A stretch of 64,000 bases of DNA. It comes from SHLQ01 sp964451305. Its GTDB lineage: Bacteria > Actinomycetota > Acidimicrobiia > Acidimicrobiales > SHLQ01. Positions 39,718 through 48,886 of this stretch are shown here, one piece after another. The stretch covers positions 25,700-89,699 of the forward strand of contig CAYVHV010000010.1 of NCBI GenBank assembly GCA_964451305.1, written 5' to 3'. Under the pieces are notes generated by a model that did not search any database, was not told the DNA's origin, and saw only the letters and a list, made by a program, of their open reading frames with translations. Both the position numbers and the translations under genes were made by a program. Within the stretch, counting starts at the first letter, position 1. The number at the start of each line of letters is the position of its first letter.

Positions 39718-41520
39718 GTGAACGAGGCACTTCCAGGATTCGAACGACCCGCTGCTGTGCAGCGGGTCGTTCCGCGTCCGGAGGGCCGTCTTGTGTCCGT
39801 GCAACCCGACATCACGTCGGTCGTCAAGTCGTTCACCTATGAGGTGCCGGTGGCATGGGAAGAAGACGGACGGGCCGACAAGGTCGACATCGGCTCGATG
39901 GTCCGCATCGATTTCAGCGGTCGACGAACCGCTGGGTGGGTTACCGCCGTCGACGTCGATCACGATCCGTCGGTCGATGTGCGACCGCTGTCGAAGTGGT
40001 CGGGCGTTGGTCCGCCCGAAGAGGTCATCGAACTGGCCGAGTGGGCGGCATGGCGATGGGCTGGTCGTCTTCCACACTTTCTACGAGCTGCATCACCGCC
40101 GAAGATGGTGCCGATGGTTCGCCACCGGCCTCCGACGAGCGCCGTCGAGGCTGATGAGGCCTACCGGTCGACGTTTGTCGATGGCGTCACGACCATTCGA
40201 ACAAACCCTGCGGACACTGGACTAGGGCTCGCACTGGCGGCAGCGGCGACGGGGCGAGCACTGATTCTGGTTCCGACGATTTCATGGCGACGTCGCCTCG
40301 CCCGTCAACTGCGAGACGCGGGCGTCGGGGTTGCCGAATACGACGACCAATGGGAACGCTCCGCGTCGGGAGCGGTAACGATCGGCACGCGTATCGCGGC
40401 ATTCGCTCCAATGCCGGATGTCGAGGCGGTCTTGGTCCTCGACGAGCACGACGGGGCCTACAAGTCCGAACGCACACCGAGCTGGAACGGTCGTGATGTC
40501 GCGATCGAGCGAGCTCGGCGAGCCGTTGCACCGTGCGTACTGGCATCGCCGTCGCCATCGCTCGAAGGTCTCCGTGCAGGTGATCGAACCTTGGTGCCGA
40601 GCAAGTCGGCCTCTCGGGCGGCGTGGCCGAACGTCACCGTCGTCGACCTACGAACCCAAGAGACGCCAGGTTTGCTCACCGAATCGATCGTCGACGTCAT
40701 CCGAGGAGAGGGGCCGATCGCCGTCATCCTCAACCGAAAGGGGCGCTCACGGATGCTGGCGTGCGCCCGATGTGGCGCCCTTGCTGCGTGTGAAGCGTGT
40801 GGGGGCTCTCTCGCCGAGACCGACGACGGCGCCGGGTTGGTGTGCCACCGCGACAACACCACTCGTCCTAAAGTCTGTAGCGAGTGCAACGGGACGCATT
40901 TGAAACACCTACGTCCCGGCATTTCGCGACTCGCAGAAGATCTTGCCGTGCTCGCCAAACGAGAAGTCATCGAAGTCTCGGCCGATAGCGCACCAGCGGA
41001 TCTGACCTCGAACGGCCTGTTCATCGGGACCGAAGCGATTCTCTACCGCCTCGAACGTGCTCAAGCTGTCGTCTTTCTCGATTTCGACCAGGAACTGGCA
41101 ATGCCCCGGTATCGAGCTGCCGAGGACGCGTATGCGCTGCTGGCGTTGGCGGCTCGGCTCGTAGGTCCACGAGCTGATGGCGGCCGGATCTTCATCCAGA
41201 CTCGACGACCAACCGATGTCGTCGTGCAGGCAGCGGCCCAGGGCGACCCGGGGAGCGTGGCATCAGCCCAGCGAGATGTGCGTCAGGTCTTCCAGCAGCC
41301 TCCCTACGGTGCATGGGCCGTCGTGTCAGGCGCAGGTGCGTCGGAGTTCATCGAGGATGCTCAGGCGCGCTCAGGCGCGGACAGCGCCGTCCAGTTTCGG
41401 CGTCAAGACGATCGGTGGCGTGTAAGTGCCGCGACCCACGAGGCGTTGCTCGACGTGTTGAACAACACCGATCGACCCGCCGAGCGGATCCGCATCGAGA
41501 TTGACCCGCTGGATATCTAG
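39718..41520 (+). CDS. priA: PriA-like primosomal protein, helicase motifs degenerate
   Basis: 600 residues, replication-restart family. The N-terminal DNA-binding domain and the zinc-binding insert (CARCGALAACEACGG ... CHRDNTTRPKVCSECNG near 343-395) are present. The ATPase is not: the Walker A region reads NPADTGLGLALAAAATG without GxGKT, and the DEEH box is LDEHDGAYKSERTPSW. It is therefore probably a structural loader rather than a helicase, as described for other actinobacteria. TAGATT (39706-39711) is 6 nt before the GTG, so it has its own leaderless promoter. Confidence 0.88.
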   Translation: MNEALPGFERPAAVQRVVPRPEGRLVSVQPDITSVVKSFTYEVPVAWEEDGRADKVDIGSMVRIDFSGRRTAGWVTAVDVDHDPSVDVRPLSKWSGVGPPEEVIELAEWAAWRWAGRLPHFLRAASPPKMVPMVRHRPPTSAVEADEAYRSTFVDGVTTIRTNPADTGLGLALAAAATGRALILVPTISWRRRLARQLRDAGVGVAEYDDQWERSASGAVTIGTRIAAFAPMPDVEAVLVLDEHDGAYKSERTPSWNGRDVAIERARRAVAPCVLASPSPSLEGLRAGDRTLVPSKSASRAAWPNVTVVDLRTQETPGLLTESIVDVIRGEGPIAVILNRKGRSRMLACARCGALAACEACGGSLAETDDGAGLVCHRDNTTRPKVCSECNGTHLKHLRPGISRLAEDLAVLAKREVIEVSADSAPADLTSNGLFIGTEAILYRLERAQAVVFLDFDQELAMPRYRAAEDAYALLALAARLVGPRADGGRIFIQTRRPTDVVVQAAAQGDPGSVASAQRDVRQVFQQPPYGAWAVVSGAGASEFIEDAQARSGADSAVQFRRQDDRWRVSAATHEALLDVLNNTDRPAERIRIEIDPLDI

Positions 41521-41530
41521 CGGAGGTGTC

Positions 41531-42811
41531 CTAGTCCGCGTCGTCGGGGGCGAAGTCGTTCCAGCTTGGGTGTTCAGCGAGGTCGTCGCCATCGGGTTTC
41601 GACGCTGGCGGCAGAATCGATGCTGCCAGCGCCGTCGTCAACGGAACAGCTCCGATCAAACCGATCGAACCGGTGAGCGTTCTCACGATTTCGATCGCGA
41701 TCACTTCAGAATTCGCCACCTGCGAAAGGGACTGCTCGGACGCAGCGAAGAGCAGCAGCAGCGGAAGGCTCGCTCCGGCGTAGGCGAGCAGCAGAGTGTT
41801 GACCGTCGCGGCGATGTGGTCACGGCCAACGGAAAGGCCAGACGTGATCAGCCGGCTTGAAGGCATGTCCGGATTTCCGCGGCGCAACTCGCTCACGAGC
41901 GATACCTGGGTGACGGTCACATCGTCGAGCGCTCCGAGCGCACCGATGATGGCGCCGCCGAGAAGCAGCGAGCTCAGGCGTATGTCCTCATTGAGCACTG
42001 GCAGGACCAACGCTTCGCTGCTGGCAAAGCCGGTGAAGCCTGCAAGCTCGAAGAACACCCACGACAACACGAACGTCAGCCCGAGCGCGAAGAGCGTTCC
42101 AGCGAGGGCGATAGCCGTCGTCGGAGAAAACCCATGCGTCAAGAACAAACTCACGAACGCGATGAGCGTGGCTGCAACGAGCGCGACGAGGACAGGGTCA
42201 TTGCCATCGAGGACCGAGGGCGCAACAAAGCCGACGAGGACGACCAAGGTGACCGCCATTGCGAACAGCGCCAACAAGCCTCGCGCTCGGCCGAACGCGA
42301 TGACGATGACCGCAAAAAGCGCAGCGAGGGCGACGAGCGGAGTCTGTCGGGCTTGGTCCTCGTAAAAGTATGTGTTCGTGCCTGGTATGAATCCGAGCAC
42401 GACCTCGTCGCCCGGTTCGAACTCGGGGACGCCGCGCTGGATCTGCAGGTTGATCTCTGGGAGCGCCAGCACCGTTCCAGCATCGGGCCCCTCCAACAGA
42501 TCGAGGACGAGCGAGCGACACATATCCGGGAACTCTTCAGTGGCGAAGCTGCAAAGCACCGTTTCCGAGGTCACGACGTTTGCTGCGATGCGCTGGGTTG
42601 AAAGGCCGATTTCCTCAGCCGCAGCAATTGCATCCTCAGTACCTTGGCCCGTCGGCCACAGGACGGCGAGGCCCACGAGTGCGGCGAGAAGCGAACCCGC
42701 CAAAAGGCCGATCACGAGCCGGAGCCGCGTGGATTGCAGCCATTCATCCCATCCGCCGTGGGCGTCATGATCATGTGCATGACTGTGTCCGTGTCCCATC
42801 GGCACCATCAT
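41531..42811 (-). CDS. YibE/F-like multi-spanning membrane protein
   Basis: 426 residues. A His-rich N terminus (HGHSHAHDHDAHGG, about 7-20) and one TM helix (about 33-54) precede an extracytoplasmic part, then about seven TM helices. The conserved segment LLGGAIIGALGALDDVTVTQVSLVSELRRGNPDMP near 290 is the YibE/F signature. Transport or export roles have been suggested for the family but are unproven. Convergent with priA (10 nt) and divergent from the molybdoenzyme gene. Confidence 0.82.
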   Translation of the reverse strand: MMVPMGHGHSHAHDHDAHGGWDEWLQSTRLRLVIGLLAGSLLAALVGLAVLWPTGQGTEDAIAAAEEIGLSTQRIAANVVTSETVLCSFATEEFPDMCRSLVLDLLEGPDAGTVLALPEINLQIQRGVPEFEPGDEVVLGFIPGTNTYFYEDQARQTPLVALAALFAVIVIAFGRARGLLALFAMAVTLVVLVGFVAPSVLDGNDPVLVALVAATLIAFVSLFLTHGFSPTTAIALAGTLFALGLTFVLSWVFFELAGFTGFASSEALVLPVLNEDIRLSSLLLGGAIIGALGALDDVTVTQVSLVSELRRGNPDMPSSRLITSGLSVGRDHIAATVNTLLLAYAGASLPLLLLFAASEQSLSQVANSEVIAIEIVRTLTGSIGLIGAVPLTTALAASILPPASKPDGDDLAEHPSWNDFAPDDAD

Positions 42812-42873
42812 TGTTCAGCTGGCTATAAGAGGCACGGAACCGGGACCGCTATTTGTTCGCCTAGTATTCGATG

Positions 42874-44937
42874 ATGGCAACGATTGAAGTCCTCGGAACC
42901 TGTCATCACGACTGCCCGGACAGCTGCGGTTGGGTTGCCACGGCGGTCGACGGCGTGTTGACACAGCTGCGCGGCAATCCAAACCACCCGTTCTCAAACG
43001 GCGAGCTTTGCCCCAAGGTGTCGAAGTTTGTTGGCCGAGTGAATCACGACGATCGTGTGCTCCACCCACTCATCCGCACCGGTCCCAAAGGCACTGGCCA
43101 ATTCCGCGGAGCCACCTGGGGTGAAGCTCTCGAACGAGTGGCGACCGAGTTCAACCGAATCCGAGACGAGCACGGTGGCGAAGCGATCCTTCCGTGGTGG
43201 TCAGCAGGTACCCAAGGCGCGATCCAGAACCAAGGAACCGCCAAGCCGCTGTTCGCACTGCTCGGAGCGAGCCGACAGCACGGCAGCGTGTGCGGGGTCG
43301 CTGCCAACCTGGGTATGGCGTCGGTGTACGGCGATGGCCTCGGTACAGATCCAATGCAGGCGGAGTATTCGGACCACATCATCTTGTGGGGCACGAATAC
43401 TCGACTCACGAACCGCCACCTATGGCCGGTGATTGCCGACGCGCAAATTCGCGGGGCGAAAGTCACGGTGATCGACCCGATACGAACGATCACCGCCGAC
43501 AAGGCCAATGCGCATATCCAGCCGCTGCCGGGCACCGATGTTGCGCTCCTGCTTGCCATTATCAACGTGCTCATCGCCGACGACCTGATCGATCACGACT
43601 ATGTCCAGGCACATTCGACCGGTTATGGCGAGCTCGCCGAGCACGTTGCGGACAAGACTCCTGAGTGGGCTGCGCCTCTCTGCGGCCTAGACGCCGACGT
43701 CATTACCGAGTTGGCTCGCTCGATCGGCACGGTGCCAAAGACGATGTTGCGGGGCCTTATCGGCGCCGAGCATCACTACTCGGGCCCGACGATCTTCCGC
43801 CTGCTGTCAATCATTCCGGTGCTTACCGGTTCGCACAAGGTTCTCGGCGGAGGTTTCGCCCGGAGCGTCGGGTCGTGGGCCGAGATTACCGACGTCGACA
43901 TGGATGCGATGACCAAGATCACCGCCGAGGTAGCGCCTGATGCGGGGGCGAAACGCAGCTTCCGTCAACCCGACCTTGGCGTGACGCTCACCGAAGTCGA
44001 CGACCCGATCCACGGACTCTTCATCTGGAACGGTAACCCGGTGTTGTCGATCCCGAACTCAGGAGCGATCCGGCGGGGGCTTATGCGCGATGACCTGTTC
44101 ACTGTCGTGAGCGAGCAGTTCGTCACCGACACTGCGTCCTACGCCGACGTGATCTTTCCGGCGAGCATGGAGACCGAGATGCTCGACGTCATGCCATCGT
44201 GGGGGCACCTGTGGCTCGGGTGGAACGAACCAGCGACCGAACCGTTGGGTGAAGCAGTTTCGAACACCGAACTGTTTCGTCGACTTGCGACGGCATTGGG
44301 CTTCGACCATCCGCAGCTGCAGCTCTCCGACATGGAACAGATCGAGCTGATGGTCGGTGATCACGTCGACATCGACACGATGCGTAAAGACGGCGTCGTT
44401 CGGGTCACCGAATATCCCGTCGACCATCTTCCTTACGCCGAGGGCGGTTTTCCGAACGCGTCTGGTAAGGCTGAACTCGTTGCCGAGTCGATGGGGGCCG
44501 TAGGTGTCAGTCGACTACCCAAGTGGGTTGCTCCAGACGAGGTCGAAGGGGCACGACGCTCCGACGGTTACAGCTTGTATCTCCAGACGCCAAAGAAGGC
44601 GACCCGTTTTCTCAACACGTCGTATTCGCACCTGGCCGAACATGCGGGTCGAGAGACAACGCCCCATATCGAGCTCGATCCAGCTGATGCGGCCGAACGG
44701 GGGATTGAAGAAGGTGATTCGGCCAGGATCTTCAATGACCGTGGCTCGCTCGTGCTCCCGGTTGCGCTGTCCGATCGGTTGCGCCCTGGTGTGGTAAGCG
44801 TGCCGTGGGGCTATGTCGACTCGTCCTATGGCAGCGATATTGGGTCGATCAACGACCTGACCAACGCATCAGAGACAGAGTTCGGCGGTGGCTCTATCTA
44901 CGGAGACACTCTCGTAAACGTCGAAAAGGCCGAGTAA
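42874..44937 (+). CDS. Molybdopterin-dependent oxidoreductase
   Basis: 687-residue DMSO-reductase superfamily enzyme. The N-terminal iron-sulfur motif uses Cys in CHHDCPDSCGWV and GELCPK (C-x3-C-x3-C-x(n)-C), binding a 4Fe-4S cluster. Cofactor contacts include WGEALERVA, WGTNTRLTNRHLWP and VIDPIRT; the C-terminal MopB domain contains TPKKATRFLNTSYSHL. No Tat signal is visible, so it is probably cytoplasmic. The electron partner and substrate are unknown. TAGTAT (42862-42867) lies 6 nt before the second of two ATGs, hence the start at 42874. Confidence 0.85.
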   Translation: MATIEVLGTCHHDCPDSCGWVATAVDGVLTQLRGNPNHPFSNGELCPKVSKFVGRVNHDDRVLHPLIRTGPKGTGQFRGATWGEALERVATEFNRIRDEHGGEAILPWWSAGTQGAIQNQGTAKPLFALLGASRQHGSVCGVAANLGMASVYGDGLGTDPMQAEYSDHIILWGTNTRLTNRHLWPVIADAQIRGAKVTVIDPIRTITADKANAHIQPLPGTDVALLLAIINVLIADDLIDHDYVQAHSTGYGELAEHVADKTPEWAAPLCGLDADVITELARSIGTVPKTMLRGLIGAEHHYSGPTIFRLLSIIPVLTGSHKVLGGGFARSVGSWAEITDVDMDAMTKITAEVAPDAGAKRSFRQPDLGVTLTEVDDPIHGLFIWNGNPVLSIPNSGAIRRGLMRDDLFTVVSEQFVTDTASYADVIFPASMETEMLDVMPSWGHLWLGWNEPATEPLGEAVSNTELFRRLATALGFDHPQLQLSDMEQIELMVGDHVDIDTMRKDGVVRVTEYPVDHLPYAEGGFPNASGKAELVAESMGAVGVSRLPKWVAPDEVEGARRSDGYSLYLQTPKKATRFLNTSYSHLAEHAGRETTPHIELDPADAAERGIEEGDSARIFNDRGSLVLPVALSDRLRPGVVSVPWGYVDSSYGSDIGSINDLTNASETEFGGGSIYGDTLVNVEKAE

Positions 44938-44967
44938 CTCAGCCAAGCCTGAAGTTGCTCCCCAGTT

Positions 44968-45012
44968 CATGGGGCCTGTCCCCATTACGAAAATGTCATG
45001 GGGCCTGTCCCC
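44968..45012. repeat. Direct repeat of a 16-bp hairpin-forming element
   Basis: CATGGGGCCTGTCCCC occurs at 44968-44983 and 44997-45012. Each copy can fold (GGGG/CCCC). The pair lies between convergent gene ends and is flanked by a longer inverted repeat, GCCAAGCCTG (44942-44951) and CAGGCTTGGC (45028-45037). It may serve as a bidirectional terminator or be REP-like. Confidence 0.65.
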
Positions 45013-45017
45013 GTTGG

Positions 45018-45542
45018 TTAGGCAGTCCAGGCTTGGCGGCGAGCTTCGGAGATGGCGATCGACGCGGCGACACCGACGTTGAGTGATCCGACCTTGCCGG
45101 TCTGGGGGATATATCCAACGTGGTCGCAGAGCGCGAGAGCTTCCTTGCTCAAGCCGCGATCTTCGTGACCCACCACCAGACAAACCTTGCCCGATAGGTC
45201 GAGCTCATGAAGCGGGAGCGCGTCGTCCGCGAGTTCGATTCCGACGACCGCGTAACCTGCGTCCTTAGCTGCGTTTATGGCCTCGGTCGGAGTCTCGACC
45301 GCAGTCCAGGGAACGTAGCGTTGCGTGCCTAGAGCGGTCTTGTTGGTCTTGTTGTGGTTCGGTGACTCGGTCGCACCCACCAGCCACATCTGCTCGACAC
45401 CAAGGGCCGCGCTGGTTCGAATGATGGTTCCGACGTTGTACGGCGTCTGCACGCTGTCGAGAACTAGCGAGATTTGCTGGGTGGTGTTCCGGCGCCACTC
45501 TCGGTGCAGCCGTTTGAGTCCTGTGGGATCAAGGTTTTTCAT
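45018..45542 (-). CDS. SpoU/TrmH-family RNA 2'-O-methyltransferase
   Basis: 174 residues, SPOUT fold. Motif 1 NVGTIIRTSAALGVEQMWLVG near 37, motif 2 CLVVGHEDRGLSKEAL near 121, motif 3 YIPQTGKVGSLNVGVAASIAISEA near 144. All three are intact, so it is probably an active ribose methyltransferase on tRNA or rRNA; the target is not certain. Its ATG overlaps the stop of the upstream methyltransferase gene (ATGA). Confidence 0.87.
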   Translation of the reverse strand: MKNLDPTGLKRLHREWRRNTTQQISLVLDSVQTPYNVGTIIRTSAALGVEQMWLVGATESPNHNKTNKTALGTQRYVPWTAVETPTEAINAAKDAGYAVVGIELADDALPLHELDLSGKVCLVVGHEDRGLSKEALALCDHVGYIPQTGKVGSLNVGVAASIAISEARRQAWTA

Positions 45543-46201
45543 GAGTTCGTATCTGACCTGGCGTGTGTTTCGACGATTCGGTAACCCTTACGGCTTCCAA
45601 GCTTCGTGGTGGCCCACCCATTCTTGCTCAGCCATGTGGCGAGTGAGTCCGAGCCGAGGTGCTTTTGAACGACCATCCACGCTCTGCCGTTCGTCGTCAG
45701 GCGATCAAGCCAGTGCTCGAGCAGTTCGTGGAGAGCCTGCTTACCAATGCGGATCGGCGGGTTCGAGATGATCAGGTCGAAGCGGACGTCTGCCGGCACC
45801 TCATCGGCGGTACCGAAGCGAGCGTTGGCGATGTCGTTGGCATTCGCGTTTGCTCGAGCGAGATCGAGAGCTCGGGAATTTACATCGACTCCCCAAACCT
45901 CAGCATCTGACGCCCGTCGTGCAGCCGTGAGCGCAATCGGGCCGTACCCGCAGCCGAGATCGAGGATGCGCCCGGTGCTCTCCGGAATAGGAGGGTGGGT
46001 TTGGAGCAGATAGCGGGTTCCAGCGTCGACCTTCTGGTTGGAGAACACGCCGCTGTCTGTGCCCAGCGTGAGAAACACATCGGGGAGCACCAGCTCAATG
46101 GACCGCGGATTCGACGCTGCTGTGGGCTCAGCATCGAAGTACTGCGCGCTTGCAGAACGTGCGTCCTCATCAGAGTTTTGGTTCGCATCGGTCGAAGGCA
46201 C
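45539..46201 (-). CDS. RsmC-like class I SAM-dependent methyltransferase
   Basis: 220 residues from GTG 46201. SAM-binding ILDLGCGYGPIALTAAR near 75, acidic VWGVDVNSRALDLA, and the N6/N2-methyltransferase tetrapeptide NPPI in LIISNPPIRIGK. Resembles the catalytic half of RsmC (16S rRNA G1207), which acts on guanine N2; the single-domain form is common in Gram-positives. The open frame extends to 46903 antisense to def, but that part is not RsmC-like. Confidence 0.8.
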   Translation of the reverse strand: MPSTDANQNSDEDARSASAQYFDAEPTAASNPRSIELVLPDVFLTLGTDSGVFSNQKVDAGTRYLLQTHPPIPESTGRILDLGCGYGPIALTAARRASDAEVWGVDVNSRALDLARANANANDIANARFGTADEVPADVRFDLIISNPPIRIGKQALHELLEHWLDRLTTNGRAWMVVQKHLGSDSLATWLSKNGWATTKLGSRKGYRIVETHARSDTNS

Positions 46202-46225
46202 CCCGCAACGGTATCGTGGATGGTG

Positions 46226-46801
46226 ATGAGCGCTCCCTATCGCATTCGCCACTATGGCGATCCAGTCCTCAAACAGGTGGCCAAAGACGTCACCGACATC
46301 GATGGTTCCCTCGTTCGCCTCGTCGACGACATGCTCGAGACGATGTACGACGAACCTGGCCTTGGCCTGGCTGCACCACAGGTAGGCATCCGCAAGCGTC
46401 TGTTCGTCTACGACCTCGCCGAGGAAGGCTTCGACCCGCACGCGCTCATCAACCCCGAGATCGTCGAGTCCGATGGCGAGTGGGAGTTCAACGAAGGCTG
46501 CTTGTCCGTACCTGGACTCTCTTGGCATATCGTTCGACCAAAGACGGTCCATATTCGTGGATACGATCTCGACGGTAATGAGGTCAACATCGAAGCTGAT
46601 GAGCTCGAAGCGCGCCTCTTTCAACACGAACTCGATCACCTCAACGGTGTCTTGCTGGTCGAACACCTCGACGACGAGCAAAAGAAGGAAGCGAAGAAGA
46701 TCCTGCGCGAGCGCGCCGAGAAAGGCGACAACTCCGCCGAGGCCATGAGCGCTGAGCTCGGCCTCTCTCTGCCGAAGCCCGGCGGACTCTCGCTGCCGTA
46801 A
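46226..46801 (+). CDS. def: Peptide deformylase
   Basis: Removes N-formyl from new proteins. 191 residues. Motif I GLGLAAPQVG at 45-54, motif II EGCLSVPG with metal Cys92, motif III QHELDHLNG with HELDH at 134-138. The long Ala/Glu/Lys-rich C-terminal tail is typical of actinobacteria. ATG 46220 is an alternative start two codons upstream. Divergent from the RsmC-like gene with about 24 nt between starts, so promoters must overlap. fmt follows by 4 nt. Confidence 0.95.
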   Translation: MSAPYRIRHYGDPVLKQVAKDVTDIDGSLVRLVDDMLETMYDEPGLGLAAPQVGIRKRLFVYDLAEEGFDPHALINPEIVESDGEWEFNEGCLSVPGLSWHIVRPKTVHIRGYDLDGNEVNIEADELEARLFQHELDHLNGVLLVEHLDDEQKKEAKKILRERAEKGDNSAEAMSAELGLSLPKPGGLSLP

Positions 46802-46805
46802 CTCC

Positions 46806-47726
46806 GTGGCCCTGCCTCTTCCACCCGTCGACCCCACGTCCATTCGCCGTGTGGCGTTTCTCGGCACGCCCAGCATTGCCGTGCCAACGTTCCAGGCGAT
46901 CATCGATGCCGGCTACGAGATTCCTCTCGTTGTTTCGGGTGCAGACAAGCGTCGCGGTCGCGGCAAGGAGACATCGCCAACCGCCGTAAAGGCACTTGCG
47001 CTCGAACATGACATTTCGGTCTCGACGGACGTCGAAGATCTCTTGATTGAACATGCTCAGGAACCGATCGACCTCGCTGTCGTCGTTGCATTCGGCCAGA
47101 TCATCCGGACGAATGTGCTCGAACAGATTCCGATGATCAACCTGCATTTCTCCGCACTGCCGAGATGGAGAGGCGCAGCACCGGTAGAACGAGCGATCCT
47201 CGAAGGCGACGAAACATCGGCGATCGACGTGATCACCGTGGCCGAGGGCCTCGACGAAGGTGACATCTGGGCTGAGCTGCCATGGCCGATGAGCACGGAT
47301 GCAACCCTGCTCGGAACCTGGCACGACATGGCGCACGCAGGCGCACAACTCATCGTCGATACCATGCGGGCGGGGTTCACGGACCCGAGACAACAAGTTG
47401 GCGAAGCCGTCTACGCCAAGAAAATACGCACCGATGACCTACGCCTCGACTGGAGCCGCTCAGCCGTCGAATTGCATCGGATCATTCGCGTAGGCAACGC
47501 GTGGACCGAACTCGACGGTCAGCGATTCAAGATTCACGAGGCGACCATCGAAGAGGCATCGAGCCTCGCAGCAGGCGAGATTCGTGACCTCGTCGTCGGT
47601 ACCGGTATGGGAGGACTGCGGCTCGTCACCGTCCAGCCCGCTGGGAAACCGCGCATGGACGCTGAGGCATGGGCGAATGGGGCGCAGCCAAACGGATCGG
47701 TCTTCGATCCAGTACCCAAGTCATGA
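46806..47726 (+). CDS. fmt: Methionyl-tRNA formyltransferase
   Basis: Formylates initiator Met-tRNA. 306 residues. FLGTPSIAVPTFQAII at the start, GADKRRGRGKETSPTAVK, catalytic INLHFSALPRWRGAAPVERAI near 113 (Asn and His), and GLDEGDIWAE near 148. The C-terminal OB-like domain follows. GTG start. Pairs functionally with def; rsmB overlaps by 4 nt. Confidence 0.95.
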   Translation: MALPLPPVDPTSIRRVAFLGTPSIAVPTFQAIIDAGYEIPLVVSGADKRRGRGKETSPTAVKALALEHDISVSTDVEDLLIEHAQEPIDLAVVVAFGQIIRTNVLEQIPMINLHFSALPRWRGAAPVERAILEGDETSAIDVITVAEGLDEGDIWAELPWPMSTDATLLGTWHDMAHAGAQLIVDTMRAGFTDPRQQVGEAVYAKKIRTDDLRLDWSRSAVELHRIIRVGNAWTELDGQRFKIHEATIEEASSLAAGEIRDLVVGTGMGGLRLVTVQPAGKPRMDAEAWANGAQPNGSVFDPVPKS

Positions 47727-48886
47727 GCGAAACTCCCGAACCGTCAAAGACCAACGGCGTCATCGCTCGACGTCTCGCCATAGAAGCGCTCGAACGAATC
47801 GAGGTGGACGGAGCGTACGCAAATCTGCTGGCGCCGAGACTGCTAGAAGAATCTGACCTCGACGAGCGCGATCGGGCATTCGTTACTCAAATCGTTTATG
47901 GCGCAACTCGAATGAAGCGATCCCTCGATTACCTGGTCGATCGTTTTATCGATCGCGATGACGTGGATTCGCGGGCGCGGGCAGCGCTGCGAGTCGGCGC
48001 GTATCAGCTGGCGTATTTGCGGACCCCCTCGCACGCGGCGGTTGATGCGACGGTGGCGGCGACACCGAAACGTGCCCGAGGGTTCGTCAATGCAGTCCTG
48101 CGAAAGGTTGCAAAGGCCGGGTCGGCGGAAGAAACCTCCTGGCCGAACGACGGTCTTCGCCTCAGCTATCCGGACTGGCTTGTGACGCGGCTCGACGCCG
48201 AGCTCGGTGAGCGGTCGCACGCCGTGCTCGCAGCGATGAACGAGGCGGCCACCACACACGTCCGGTCCGATGGATACCGCCAAGACCTCGCATCTCAAGA
48301 GGTTGCTTCGCTCATCGAAGCACCGCCCGGTTCGGTCATCTATGACCTGTGCGCCGCCCCCGGGGGCAAGGCGACATTCATTTCGGGCGCCAACGCTGGC
48401 ACGGTCGTGATCGGCTCGGACCTCCACGAACATCGAGCGGGCTTGGTGCGAACAGCGGCCGACGACACGAAGACCGATGTGCATGCGCTGGTCGCCGACG
48501 CGACGAGGAGTCCGTACCGATCGGCGAGCGCCAAGGCGGTATTGATCGATGCGCCCTGCTCAGGTCTTGGCTCGCTGCGCCGTCGCCCCGACGCCCGCTG
48601 GCGCATCAAACCGACTGATATCGAGACCCTCGCCAGCCTGCAATTCGAACTTATTTCTGAAGCGGCGAGGCTCGCCGTTCCTGGGGGACTGGTCGTGTTC
48701 TCGGTATGCACGCTCACCGCAGCCGAATCGACAGCGATCGATGAACGGGTAGCCGCAGAGCTTCCACAGCTCGAACCACAACCGCTACCCGAACCATGGG
48801 AACCCTATGGCCGCGGCGGACGCCTTCTGCCCGACACGTTCGAAGGCGATGGAATGGCAGCGTTCAACTATCGCGTGCGCAACTAG
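47723..48886 (+). CDS. rsmB: 16S rRNA m5C967 methyltransferase RsmB (Sun/Fmu)
   Basis: 387 residues. The N-terminal NusB-like RNA-binding domain (ARRLAIEALERIEVDGAYAN ... LDERDRAFVTQIVYGATR) is followed by the methyltransferase: IYDLCAAPGGKATFISG near 209, catalytic-site IDAPCSGLGSLRRRPDARW near 273 and the second Cys in FSVCTLTAAES. ATG 47723 overlaps the fmt stop. Its stop codon abuts that of the convergent RTX gene. Confidence 0.93.
   Translation: MSETPEPSKTNGVIARRLAIEALERIEVDGAYANLLAPRLLEESDLDERDRAFVTQIVYGATRMKRSLDYLVDRFIDRDDVDSRARAALRVGAYQLAYLRTPSHAAVDATVAATPKRARGFVNAVLRKVAKAGSAEETSWPNDGLRLSYPDWLVTRLDAELGERSHAVLAAMNEAATTHVRSDGYRQDLASQEVASLIEAPPGSVIYDLCAAPGGKATFISGANAGTVVIGSDLHEHRAGLVRTAADDTKTDVHALVADATRSPYRSASAKAVLIDAPCSGLGSLRRRPDARWRIKPTDIETLASLQFELISEAARLAVPGGLVVFSVCTLTAAESTAIDERVAAELPQLEPQPLPEPWEPYGRGGRLLPDTFEGDGMAAFNYRVRN

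Noticed and set aside
44968..45012. Insertion sequence ends
   Set aside because: The repeats are direct, very close together, and enclose no gene; a terminator or REP-like element is simpler.
46202..46903. Upstream extension of the RsmC-like gene antisense to def
   Set aside because: def is clearly coding on the plus strand, and GTG 46201 gives a normal-sized methyltransferase.
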